From Alphaproteobacteria bacterium (lineage in GTDB: Bacteria > Pseudomonadota > Alphaproteobacteria > RF32 > UBA3637): a stretch of DNA of 12,904 nucleotides. A program made the translations under genes and the position numbers. The stretch spans positions 1 through 12,904 of the forward strand of contig JAGBRF010000121.1 of NCBI GenBank assembly GCA_017632555.1. The letters are read 5' to 3'. This document shows, piece after piece, positions 1 through 6,495 of this stretch; position 1 is the stretch's first letter; every line of letters begins with the position of its first letter. Under the pieces are notes generated by a model. That model searched no databases, was not told the DNA's origin, and saw nothing but the letters and a program-made list of their open reading frames with translations.

Positions 1-773
1 CGTCCGCCCGGAACTTTCATCATAAACGGAGCCCAGCGGGACAAGAATAATTGTTTCTTTGTTGCATTGTAACGATAGAATGTATCACCGGCGGCAACCA
101 ATCCATCGATAACGGCGGACAATTCACCGCGGATATTTTCACCGGATACATCGGGGAATAAAGCATCGTCCGAGAAAACCTGAATACCGGCTTCTTTGAC
201 TAAATTTTGAATGGCAACGTCCAAAGGTTTGTCTTTGAATGTGTAGTTGTTGACCTCAAAACGAGGTAATGGATCGGATTTATCCATACGAATCAACTTA
301 AATGAATCCGGTCCCATCGGAATAGATGATATAATGTAATCATCACGTCCGGCGATTTCGCAACGAACAGGGGTTTCGATATTTACAACGGATTTTGATT
401 TTGCATAAGCTTTTTTGTTTCTGATAATCGGTGCCGGATTTGCGGCAGCTTTTTGAGCCGCCAAAGCACATGGTGTTATACCTTGTCCGTCATCGGCTTG
501 ATCACAAGGGGTCATGGGAACTTCAATCATATCGCCTTGTTCTTCAAAAAAGGCTTCGTCAGGGAATGCTTCATCAGCAAATGCTTCGTTTTGTTCCATT
601 GGCATTTCATCAAGATACGGATTAGCCACATCTTCTTGGATAAAGGCTTGCTGTTGCGGTTCCATGTAAACGTTTTCTTCCGTGGCTGTTGAATTGCAAC
701 CCATTAAACCGATGAAAACAAAAAGTCCGACTACACACATTGTGCGAGGTAAATATTTTTTTGCAAAATCCAT
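1..773 (-). CDS. Lipoprotein with secretin N0/STN-like domain (C-terminus beyond window)
   Basis: The gene starts at the ATG at 773 behind a GGAAGGGAAG ribosome site and runs off the left edge after 257 codons. The N-terminus is a lipoprotein signal with lipobox L-M-G-C (Cys26), so export and lipid anchoring are expected, probably at the outer membrane. Residues about 30-130 are a low-complexity Glu/Pro/Ala region with two Cys. Residues about 165-245 fit a secretin N0/STN domain: a short strand ending in FKDKPLDVAI, a helix, then a second strand-helix unit and the hairpin segment TFYRYN. The layout resembles BfpB/PilN-type lipoprotein secretins, which form outer-membrane rings in type IV pilus and related secretion systems. 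DotD-like T4SS lipoproteins share the N0 fold and are an alternative. The secretin core would lie outside the window, so the family is inferred. It is the fourth gene of the regulator operon, 19 bases after its neighbour. Confidence 0.6.
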   Translation of the reverse strand, partial: MDFAKKYLPRTMCVVGLFVFIGLMGCNSTATEENVYMEPQQQAFIQEDVANPYLDEMPMEQNEAFADEAFPDEAFFEEQGDMIEVPMTPCDQADDGQGITPCALAAQKAAANPAPIIRNKKAYAKSKSVVNIETPVRCEIAGRDDYIISSIPMGPDSFKLIRMDKSDPLPRFEVNNYTFKDKPLDVAIQNLVKEAGIQVFSDDALFPDVSGENIRGELSAVIDGLVAAGDTFYRYNATKKQLFLSRWAPFMMKVPGG

Positions 774-792
774 TCTTTCTTCCCTTCCTAAT

Positions 793-2193
793 TTAATCGT
801 TGTTGTCTTCCATTACATTCAGTTGATCAATTTTGTTTTGAGCTTCTTTTTCCGTCTTTTCAAAATCATCAATAATTTGTTGCGCCGAAGTTTCATAAGG
901 ATCGTCCATCAATTCGAAACCATCAGGTGCTTTTTCAATTTCTTCGCGTTCTGTCGATGTATCGATTTTTCCCAAAATTTCACGTGCATTCAATCTGATT
1001 TTTTCGGCTGTTGAAGTTTTGAAATCATCGGGTAAATTTTCAATTTCTTTATCGATTGAATCGACCAATCTTTTAATACCGGCACGTCCGCCCGGAACAT
1101 CTTGTTCCACCAAATCTTCCAATAACTGATTATCCAAAACAAGCTGGGCTTTTTCTTTCAAATCGTGCATTAAATCAACGATGAAACCGTAATGAGGATA
1201 GGATGTCTTTTCCGCATTATCCATACGAACACACCAAGCACTTAACCAATTATTTGCGCCGTCAACCAATTCTTTTTGCTTTAAGAAAGCGGCAATGTCC
1301 CAGTTTTGAGAAACCATTTGCGGATCGTTTATCGGTGTTTCAACTGTTTCATCCGATACCGGAACCGTTGCGGTCGGTATGCTGTCCAAATCAATCCAAT
1401 CTTCCAAAGGAACTTCACCGGCGGTGTTTTTGTCTTCCCATTCTTGTGCTAGCGGATTTGTTTCGATTACATCGGATTCTTCAACAACTTCTTCTTCGGT
1501 TTTTTCGCCTTCAATAGCTTCATCCGAATGCATAATTTTTTCAATCAAGGTTTTATCATTTCCTTGCGGTTCGGAATAATCGGTGGCGGTTTCCGTCACG
1601 ACATCATCAGCCGCAACTTCGGTTTGTTCTTGTTCAACCGGCGTAATTTCGTTCTGTTCAACTTCTGAAGCGGGTTGTTCTTCAGTCGGTTCAATAACTT
1701 GTTCGGCCGGTTGTTCTTCAACAACAGGTTGTTGTGATTCTTCAACTTCGGCAACGGGTTGAGTTTCTTCAACTTCCGGTGTGGAATCAGTCATTTCAAA
1801 AACTTCGCCATTTGCTTTCTTGGTATAAAGTTCCTTGACTTTTTGCATCAAGTTTAAACCTTCTTGACCAAACAAATTTAACCAATATTCCAAAGTGGGA
1901 ATACGTTCTTGCAAATATTCGACAGTAATCGTTTGCGGATTATTCAAATAAGAATAGGCTTCTTGCCAAGCCAACAGGGCACTGTAATAATTTATGGCGT
2001 GGCTGGCTTTATCCCTTAAAACAACTTTTATATTTTCGTCCGTATCGGATTGATCAAAAGCAGTCGGTAATGTTTGCATCCAATCATCACCCAAAATTTT
2101 TTGTGCTGTTTGCACAACAACATCAAGTGTTTCTTGATTTTCTTGATACGAAATCAAGCTGTTTTCCAGTTGTTTTAACAAATTTGCATCCAT
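793..2193 (-). CDS. Acidic two-domain cytoplasmic protein, unknown function
   Basis: I do not recognise this 466-residue protein. The ATG at 2193 has an AGGCGG ribosome site 8 bases upstream, and the gene ends with TAA. There is no signal peptide or membrane segment. Residues 1-125 are predicted helical with aromatic residues (several Tyr and Trp between 67 and 104). Residues about 135-290 form a very acidic, low-complexity linker dominated by Glu, Val, Pro, Gln and Thr, including many short V-E-E/E-Q-P units. Residues about 295-450 form a second helical domain (Trp298, Trp316, Trp320, Cys321, a V-P-G-G-R turn near 366-370), followed by a charged tail ending in MEDNND. Two folded ends joined by a long disordered acidic spacer suggest a tether or scaffold, which is inference only. 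It lies third in the regulator operon, between another unknown and the secretin-like lipoprotein. Confidence 0.8.
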   Translation of the reverse strand: MDANLLKQLENSLISYQENQETLDVVVQTAQKILGDDWMQTLPTAFDQSDTDENIKVVLRDKASHAINYYSALLAWQEAYSYLNNPQTITVEYLQERIPTLEYWLNLFGQEGLNLMQKVKELYTKKANGEVFEMTDSTPEVEETQPVAEVEESQQPVVEEQPAEQVIEPTEEQPASEVEQNEITPVEQEQTEVAADDVVTETATDYSEPQGNDKTLIEKIMHSDEAIEGEKTEEEVVEESDVIETNPLAQEWEDKNTAGEVPLEDWIDLDSIPTATVPVSDETVETPINDPQMVSQNWDIAAFLKQKELVDGANNWLSAWCVRMDNAEKTSYPHYGFIVDLMHDLKEKAQLVLDNQLLEDLVEQDVPGGRAGIKRLVDSIDKEIENLPDDFKTSTAEKIRLNAREILGKIDTSTEREEIEKAPDGFELMDDPYETSAQQIIDDFEKTEKEAQNKIDQLNVMEDNND

Positions 2194-2261
2194 TGTAACC
2201 GCCTATTCATATTACCATTTTCGTTCAGTATAAAGTAATATAGTTAACGAATGTTTAAAAA

Positions 2262-3140
2262 TTAATCTTCAATATCGGTTGTATCGACAGAAAATTTCGG
2301 TTCCATTTTCGGACGGCGTGTTTTTTCGTGAACAACTTCTTCTGCTTCCTGTGGTTCGATTGGTGTCGGCAATACTTCCGGAGCAGGCAATTCGGCATCT
2401 TCCGCCAAGTCGTCAATATCAGGAAAAGCCGCATTTTCGCTGGCATCACCGATGATTTTATCCAAATCAGCCTTTAATTGATCCAAACATTCCATAATCG
2501 TATTTGTTGCGGTTTTCAAATTTTGATGCATTTTTTCGATATTCGAATCAATAACGATGAAATTCAAAGATTGGATTATTTCCGCTTTTTGTTTTTCATA
2601 AGCTTCATTGATATCGTTTTGCAGGGCATCAAAATCAACCGGACTTTGTTGCGGAACAAAGGAACCGGCACCCAACGGGTCAGCTGCACCACCGACAGAA
2701 GATGTTATCACGGAAGCGCGAATAGGATTGACAACCGACATTTGAATCGGTTTTTGACGATCGCCTGCGCCACCTTGAACATTGGATATGCCGAATGTTT
2801 CCCATACCGGCGAAATTTGATCCGGCTTCGGCAACATTGCGTCAATAGCATCTTCCGGTGATTTATCAAAAACAGAATCCGCACTGTCGAAATCCGTGTG
2901 TGTCAAAAAGTGGTAATAATCGCGGACTTCTTCTCCGCCCGGAATGGTTTTTAAAGCCGCCAATACTTCCGGATTGGCATCACGCAATAATTGTTGATTA
3001 AAACGTTCTGTTGCTTCATCACCCAAAACAGACAATTGACGATAGATGTTTGTCAGCTGTTGAGCGGCCATATCAATATCGGAAAAAGCTTCCTTTTTAC
3101 GGCGTAAAAATTCTTCTTTCTTAAATGCTTCGTTTGCCAT
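2262..3140 (-). CDS. Helical cytoplasmic protein of unknown function
   Basis: Not recognised. The 292-residue product starts at the ATG at 3140, behind AAGGAC. It begins 11 bases after the regulator stop, so the two genes are almost certainly co-transcribed. There is no signal peptide or membrane span. Residues 1-80 are charged and helical, with a Lys/Arg/Glu-rich start that looks like a coiled coil. Residues about 105-165 are Gly/Ser/Pro/Val-rich and probably flexible. Residues about 168-235 are again helical and coiled-coil-like (DINEAYEKQK and following), with one Cys at 218. The C-terminal 55 residues are acidic and Pro-rich, then basic (KTRRPKM near 273-279). The alternation of helical and disordered parts resembles the following gene product, so the two may act together. 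No enzymatic motif is visible. Confidence 0.8.
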   Translation of the reverse strand: MANEAFKKEEFLRRKKEAFSDIDMAAQQLTNIYRQLSVLGDEATERFNQQLLRDANPEVLAALKTIPGGEEVRDYYHFLTHTDFDSADSVFDKSPEDAIDAMLPKPDQISPVWETFGISNVQGGAGDRQKPIQMSVVNPIRASVITSSVGGAADPLGAGSFVPQQSPVDFDALQNDINEAYEKQKAEIIQSLNFIVIDSNIEKMHQNLKTATNTIMECLDQLKADLDKIIGDASENAAFPDIDDLAEDAELPAPEVLPTPIEPQEAEEVVHEKTRRPKMEPKFSVDTTDIED

Positions 3141-3151
3141 GTTTGTTGTCC

Positions 3152-4069
3152 TTATGATAAAATTGCCACTACTTTACTCACCGTATCCGTTTCTTGCAGC
3201 GGAATATTCTTTTTTTCGGTAACCAATACAGGACCGGATTGTTGGTTGATATATCCGACTTCGAAACGATTATCGGCTTTCAAAACAGCCAACTGTCCGT
3301 TTTCTGCCTTTTGAGATTTTGATGCCAACAAATACAACGTTGTTGTTTCGGGTAAGTGCATTTTGTTTCCGCTGATTTTAACCTTAAAGCAATCGTTTGC
3401 TTGTGGGAATAATAAAGGTTCTGTTTCAATCGGTTTTTCCGCATTTTCGGAATCGTAAACTTCAACACTTAAATTTTGGAAAATCAAATTTTTCAAGGGC
3501 AGGTCGTTATATCCGCCTTTTGCATGGAAGATACCGGCTGTTCCCGATTTTTTGAATTCTTGCAATGTGCCGGCCATATCCAATTCATAAATTTTGACTT
3601 GCAATTGTTCCGGATCAAATCCCAAAGCATGTGCGATTCGTTTGAATTGGTCTTCTGTTACTTCGCGTTGTCCCATTTCAATTCGATGATAAACGGACAA
3701 AGTCAATCCGGCACCTTTGGCGACATCATACAATGTCAACATTTTATCGCCACGCAAATAACGTAATCCGGCGCCAAGTGTTTTCAAACCGCTTTTTTCA
3801 TTGATTTGTTTACGGCGTTCTTTTTCTTTTTCCCATGCTTGCAACACTTCCGGTTGAGAAGTTTTTTCATAAACGAAAATACTTTCCTTCGGGCAGTTCA
3901 AGAAAGTGGAAATTTTCATCAATTGTTCTTCATCGATACGGCGATAACCTTTTTCGATTTTGCTGATGGCAGACAAGCTGACACCCAGAACACCGGCGAT
4001 TTCTTTCATCGTCTTACCACGGGTACGACGAATCATACGAATTTGATTTGGGAATACGATTTCTTCCAT
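3152..4069 (-). CDS. Double-HTH transcriptional regulator with degenerate LexA/CI-like C-terminal domain
   Basis: This 305-residue protein is a DNA-binding regulator. Residues about 8-65 form a Cro/CI-type helix-turn-helix (TMKEIAGVLGVSLSAISKIE). Residues about 98-160 form a second one (LTLYDVAKGAGLTLSVYHRI). A charged linker at 75-95 joins them. Residues about 175-305 look like the beta-rich S24 (LexA/CI repressor) fold. The segment FKVKISGNKM at 228-237 sits where active members have a G-D-S-M motif, but Asn and Lys replace Asp and the catalytic Ser, and no clear catalytic Lys follows. I infer a non-cleaving sensor or dimerisation domain. The start has a good ribosome site (AGGAG, 6 bases from ATG) and a TGTTATAAG extended -10 upstream. 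It heads a four-gene operon next to the VirB6-like operon and is a candidate regulator of both, without direct evidence of its targets. Confidence 0.85.
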   Translation of the reverse strand: MEEIVFPNQIRMIRRTRGKTMKEIAGVLGVSLSAISKIEKGYRRIDEEQLMKISTFLNCPKESIFVYEKTSQPEVLQAWEKEKERRKQINEKSGLKTLGAGLRYLRGDKMLTLYDVAKGAGLTLSVYHRIEMGQREVTEDQFKRIAHALGFDPEQLQVKIYELDMAGTLQEFKKSGTAGIFHAKGGYNDLPLKNLIFQNLSVEVYDSENAEKPIETEPLLFPQANDCFKVKISGNKMHLPETTTLYLLASKSQKAENGQLAVLKADNRFEVGYINQQSGPVLVTEKKNIPLQETDTVSKVVAILS

Positions 4070-4076
4070 TTTTAGA

Positions 4077-4081
4077 CTCCT
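4077..4081 (-). promoter_or_regulatory. Ribosome binding site of the regulator gene
   Basis: On the minus strand AGGAG stands within AAAAAAGGAGTCTAAA just before the ATG at 4069. It sits in the usual window and supports this start codon. Confidence 0.7.
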
Positions 4082-4100
4082 TTTTTGTCACTTCTTCTTA

Positions 4101-4109
4101 CTTATAACA
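4101..4109 (-). promoter_or_regulatory. Extended -10 promoter of the regulator operon
   Basis: The minus strand reads TGTTATAAG, an extended -10 element (TG, one base, then TATAAG) about 32 bases before the start codon. The hexamer 17 bases upstream of it matches a -35 box poorly, which is tolerated by extended -10 promoters. A GTCTAT element, matching part of the repeat in the divergent promoter at 10512-10542, lies farther upstream at 4127-4132. Transcription would start near 4094. Confidence 0.5.
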
Positions 4110-4185
4110 GATTTTGAAAAAAGAAAATAGACAAAAAATGAAAAAAATGAAAAATTTTTTATTAAAATAAGAAAAACAATAACTT

Positions 4186-4200
4186 ACTTTTCGGAAAAGT
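4186..4200. terminator. Small AT-rich hairpin after the VirB6-like operon
   Basis: ACTTTT and AAAAGT flank a CGG loop, a perfect 6-base stem located 30-44 bases past the stop of the last VirB6-like gene. On the transcribed minus strand it is followed by AAGTTATTGTTTTTC, so the T-tract is imperfect and displaced. It could act as a weak terminator between the two minus-strand operons. The rest of the gap (4082-4185) is very A/T-rich and otherwise contains only the regulator promoter. Confidence 0.25.
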
Positions 4201-4229
4201 TTAAAAGTGCCTTTTTCGACATTTATATT

Positions 4230-6494
4230 TTAATCGGTATTTCTGTATCGATTCTGTCGTTCTAATTCTTCTTTTCTTTTGCGTTTTATTTCTCTGTATT
4301 TCTTTTTGGCCACTTCTTTTGTCTTATGCACGGCTTTGCGTATCAGATTTTTGGGCATAATGGCATTTACAACCCGTTTGGCGCCGTTAAGGCCGCGACC
4401 AATAAACTTGGAAACTTTCCTGATGGGGGCGGTCACTTTCTGAATGAATTTTCTTATTTTGGCAATAGCTTTCATTACCTTTGCAGCAATTTTGGTGGCA
4501 ACTTTTATTACTTTTGCAACAACTTTGGTTGCTACTCTTATAGCCACAGCAGCAGCTTTTGTGACTACTCTTGTCACAGCGGCAACCGCATGTAAAACAA
4601 CTCCGACAACTGCACCGACTACTGTACTATCAAGACCAGCGGCTATACCATCCAGTCCCGCTGCGGCGCCTTCTCCTCCGGATTCAACGCCGGACGCTGC
4701 GGCCTCTCCACCTTGTTCAATACCATTTGCTGTGGCTTCTCCACCCTTTTCAACTGCTTCAGCGTTGCTTTCGGTAAAAGGATTTGCTCCGGCAGATGGC
4801 TTGCTGTCTTTACTGCCGACACTATCTTTCTTGCTGGCTGAATATATTTGGGAAACTGTTTGCGGGGCAACCATAGCCGCAGACAGCATTTGTTGAGCGC
4901 TTTGGAAACCGTTTTCATTTCCTAATTTGACGCCACTTAAACTGGAAATATAAGTGTCTAACTTGCCCATCATAAAGAACACAATAGCGGTCAATCCAAG
5001 ACAGGATAAGAAAATGTGATTATCTTTGCCACCGAAATCGACTATTTCTTTTAATTGGGCATAGTCCGTTGCATTGAAAAATTCGTTGGCTTGTCCGAAC
5101 ATATAATAGAACAATTGTATGCTTATTGCCATAAATAAAGCCACTATTATATATGTGAACATGGAATGAATGATAACTTCAAATCCTTTTTTCGTGTAAA
5201 ACAGTGTTGACTTGAATGCTGCCGCAACAACCAAGAATGGTAACAACACCAATACAAATGCAATTCGGAAGAATGTATCTATTAAATAGAACGAGAATAT
5301 GGCCGATACCGCAAAGAATGTAAAAATCAAAATCAAAGATGTAAATAACGGGTCCCAATCGGTGTATGTTTTCTTGACAACACCATCACCAAAATTTTGT
5401 TTTTCTTTTTTCTTTTTAGCATTGCAAAGTAAGAATTGACCGGTGGCCGTTGGTTTAACCGTAACATTGTATATGCTGCAAACGGTGCAAAGCAACGAAT
5501 TACGCATTGTTTGGGAAACAACACGATCTTCTTTTGACGGGTGGTATCCGATTACGCCCGATATGGATTCATCAACTTGACTGTTTTCGCCAGAAGCCAA
5601 ATCTGCGCAATAGGTACACATGTTTTCATCTGCCTGATATGCTGTGTTGACACTTCCTTCAGGGACTGCCGTTCTTCCGATATATTGGCTGACTGTTGAA
5701 GAAAGCAGGAAAAATGGCGAAATAGTAATGTTGACAATGTTTTTCATCGGAAGGGTAAGCAAAATAAAGATACCGCCGACCAATAAAAGTTTAACAAACA
5801 AATCCGTAAAGAAAGCACCGATATCGCCCTGACCAAAGCTCATCAACAATTTGATGACATGAACGAATAACCACAAGATAAAGCCTATGACCAACAACGA
5901 TTTTGAAAAACCGTATTGTTTGTCCATTTTATAAAAACTGGTTACAACTCTGTCGGCAGATTCGATGAACAAATTTGCGATATCACAAGCCCAACAACTG
6001 GACGCCAATTCTTTGCGTAATTGTTTTACCGACAAACATGTTTCGTTATTCAATTTTCTTGAAATTTCGGTCAGCTTTTGCTTTTTTTCTTCATAAGCTT
6101 TTTGTTCTTCGCGCGTTCTGGAACTTTCCGGAATTTTTGAAAGTTCGCGTAATTCTTGCTTCACTTTCAAGTATTCATCATATAAAGATTCATTATTTTG
6201 TGCGGTTGTTCTTTTATATTGTTGCTGTTCTTGGGCGCGAAGCTGAATTGATGCCATAGATGTTTGTGCGTTGGCAATTAAAGGCATGGACAACGCAAAG
6301 GCAAAGATAATGAATGCCAAAACCTTTTTCGTTTTATAAAATGCCCGTGTTTTAATGTAAGCATAAACAATCAATCCGATGGACAATGGAATGCTGGCAA
6401 AGGCCAAATATTTCAAATAATCGACAATATTCGTAAATGCCACCAATAATATGATCGGAAGTAAAATAAAATAGACAAGTAAACGTTCTTTCAT
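4230..6494 (-). CDS. VirB6/TrbL-family T4SS membrane protein C with long basic C-terminal tail
   Basis: Inner-membrane channel-type protein of 754 residues. I place the start at the ATG at 6494, behind a strong AAGGAGG site, one base after the stop of the previous gene. The frame stays open upstream but overlaps that gene. Three hydrophobic segments lie at about 5-20, 28-47 and 58-75, the last resembling a signal peptide ending A-N-A-Q. A Glu/Lys-rich coiled coil follows (about 85-165), then C-W-A-C at 167-170. The VirB6-like core has helices near 197-217 and 230-250, a periplasmic-type loop with CTYC (293-296) and CTVC (336-339), then the signature IDTFFRIAFVLVLLPF (405-420) and later helices. 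Three 11-residue acidic Gly/Ala repeats occupy 581-613. The tail from 630 on is a basic amphipathic helix region. VirB6-like assignment rests on the motif shared with the two upstream paralogs and on topology. Confidence 0.75.
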   Translation of the reverse strand: MKERLLVYFILLPIILLVAFTNIVDYLKYLAFASIPLSIGLIVYAYIKTRAFYKTKKVLAFIIFAFALSMPLIANAQTSMASIQLRAQEQQQYKRTTAQNNESLYDEYLKVKQELRELSKIPESSRTREEQKAYEEKKQKLTEISRKLNNETCLSVKQLRKELASSCWACDIANLFIESADRVVTSFYKMDKQYGFSKSLLVIGFILWLFVHVIKLLMSFGQGDIGAFFTDLFVKLLLVGGIFILLTLPMKNIVNITISPFFLLSSTVSQYIGRTAVPEGSVNTAYQADENMCTYCADLASGENSQVDESISGVIGYHPSKEDRVVSQTMRNSLLCTVCSIYNVTVKPTATGQFLLCNAKKKKEKQNFGDGVVKKTYTDWDPLFTSLILIFTFFAVSAIFSFYLIDTFFRIAFVLVLLPFLVVAAAFKSTLFYTKKGFEVIIHSMFTYIIVALFMAISIQLFYYMFGQANEFFNATDYAQLKEIVDFGGKDNHIFLSCLGLTAIVFFMMGKLDTYISSLSGVKLGNENGFQSAQQMLSAAMVAPQTVSQIYSASKKDSVGSKDSKPSAGANPFTESNAEAVEKGGEATANGIEQGGEAAASGVESGGEGAAAGLDGIAAGLDSTVVGAVVGVVLHAVAAVTRVVTKAAAVAIRVATKVVAKVIKVATKIAAKVMKAIAKIRKFIQKVTAPIRKVSKFIGRGLNGAKRVVNAIMPKNLIRKAVHKTKEVAKKKYREIKRKRKEELERQNRYRNTD
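4404..4601 (-). other. Region encoding the acid-free amphipathic basic tail of VirB6-like protein C
   Basis: Residues about 632-697 consist almost wholly of Ala, Val, Ile, Lys and Arg. Basic residues recur every three or four positions (for example 657, 661, 664, 668, 672, 675, 679), as in an amphipathic helix with one basic face. No Asp or Glu occurs between residues 623 and 726. Such a segment would bind acidic membrane surfaces or nucleic acid. Which of these applies is not visible in the sequence. Confidence 0.7.
4656..4754 (-). repeat. Three 33-base repeats encoding 11-residue Glu-Gly-Gly units
   Basis: Residues 581-613 of VirB6-like protein C are three successive 11-residue units: VEKGGEATANG, IEQGGEAAASG and VESGGEGAAAG. 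The pattern is hydrophobic-E-x-G-G-E-[AG]-x-A-x-G. The DNA copies have diverged more than the protein, which suggests selection on the amino-acid pattern. Confidence 0.8.
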
Positions 6495-6495
6495 T

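Noticed and set aside
1..14. A 14-base string that recurs at 1085-1098
   Set aside because: Both copies encode V-P-G-G in minus-strand genes; with no flanking similarity this is most likely chance or shared codon preference rather than a repeat element.
431..1014. Overlapping plus-strand frames of 64 to 110 residues
   Set aside because: They are antisense to the lipoprotein and acidic protein genes, whose starts, ribosome sites and spacing are well supported.
2194..2261. 68-base gap between the two unknown genes examined for a promoter or terminator
   Set aside because: AT-rich, with TATACT on the minus strand but no -35 box at a suitable distance and no stable hairpin, so I see only a ribosome site for the next gene.
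4444..4896. Plus-strand open frame with Ala/Thr-rich hydrophobic translation
   Set aside because: It is antisense to the basic tail and acidic repeats of protein C and has no supporting start signals.
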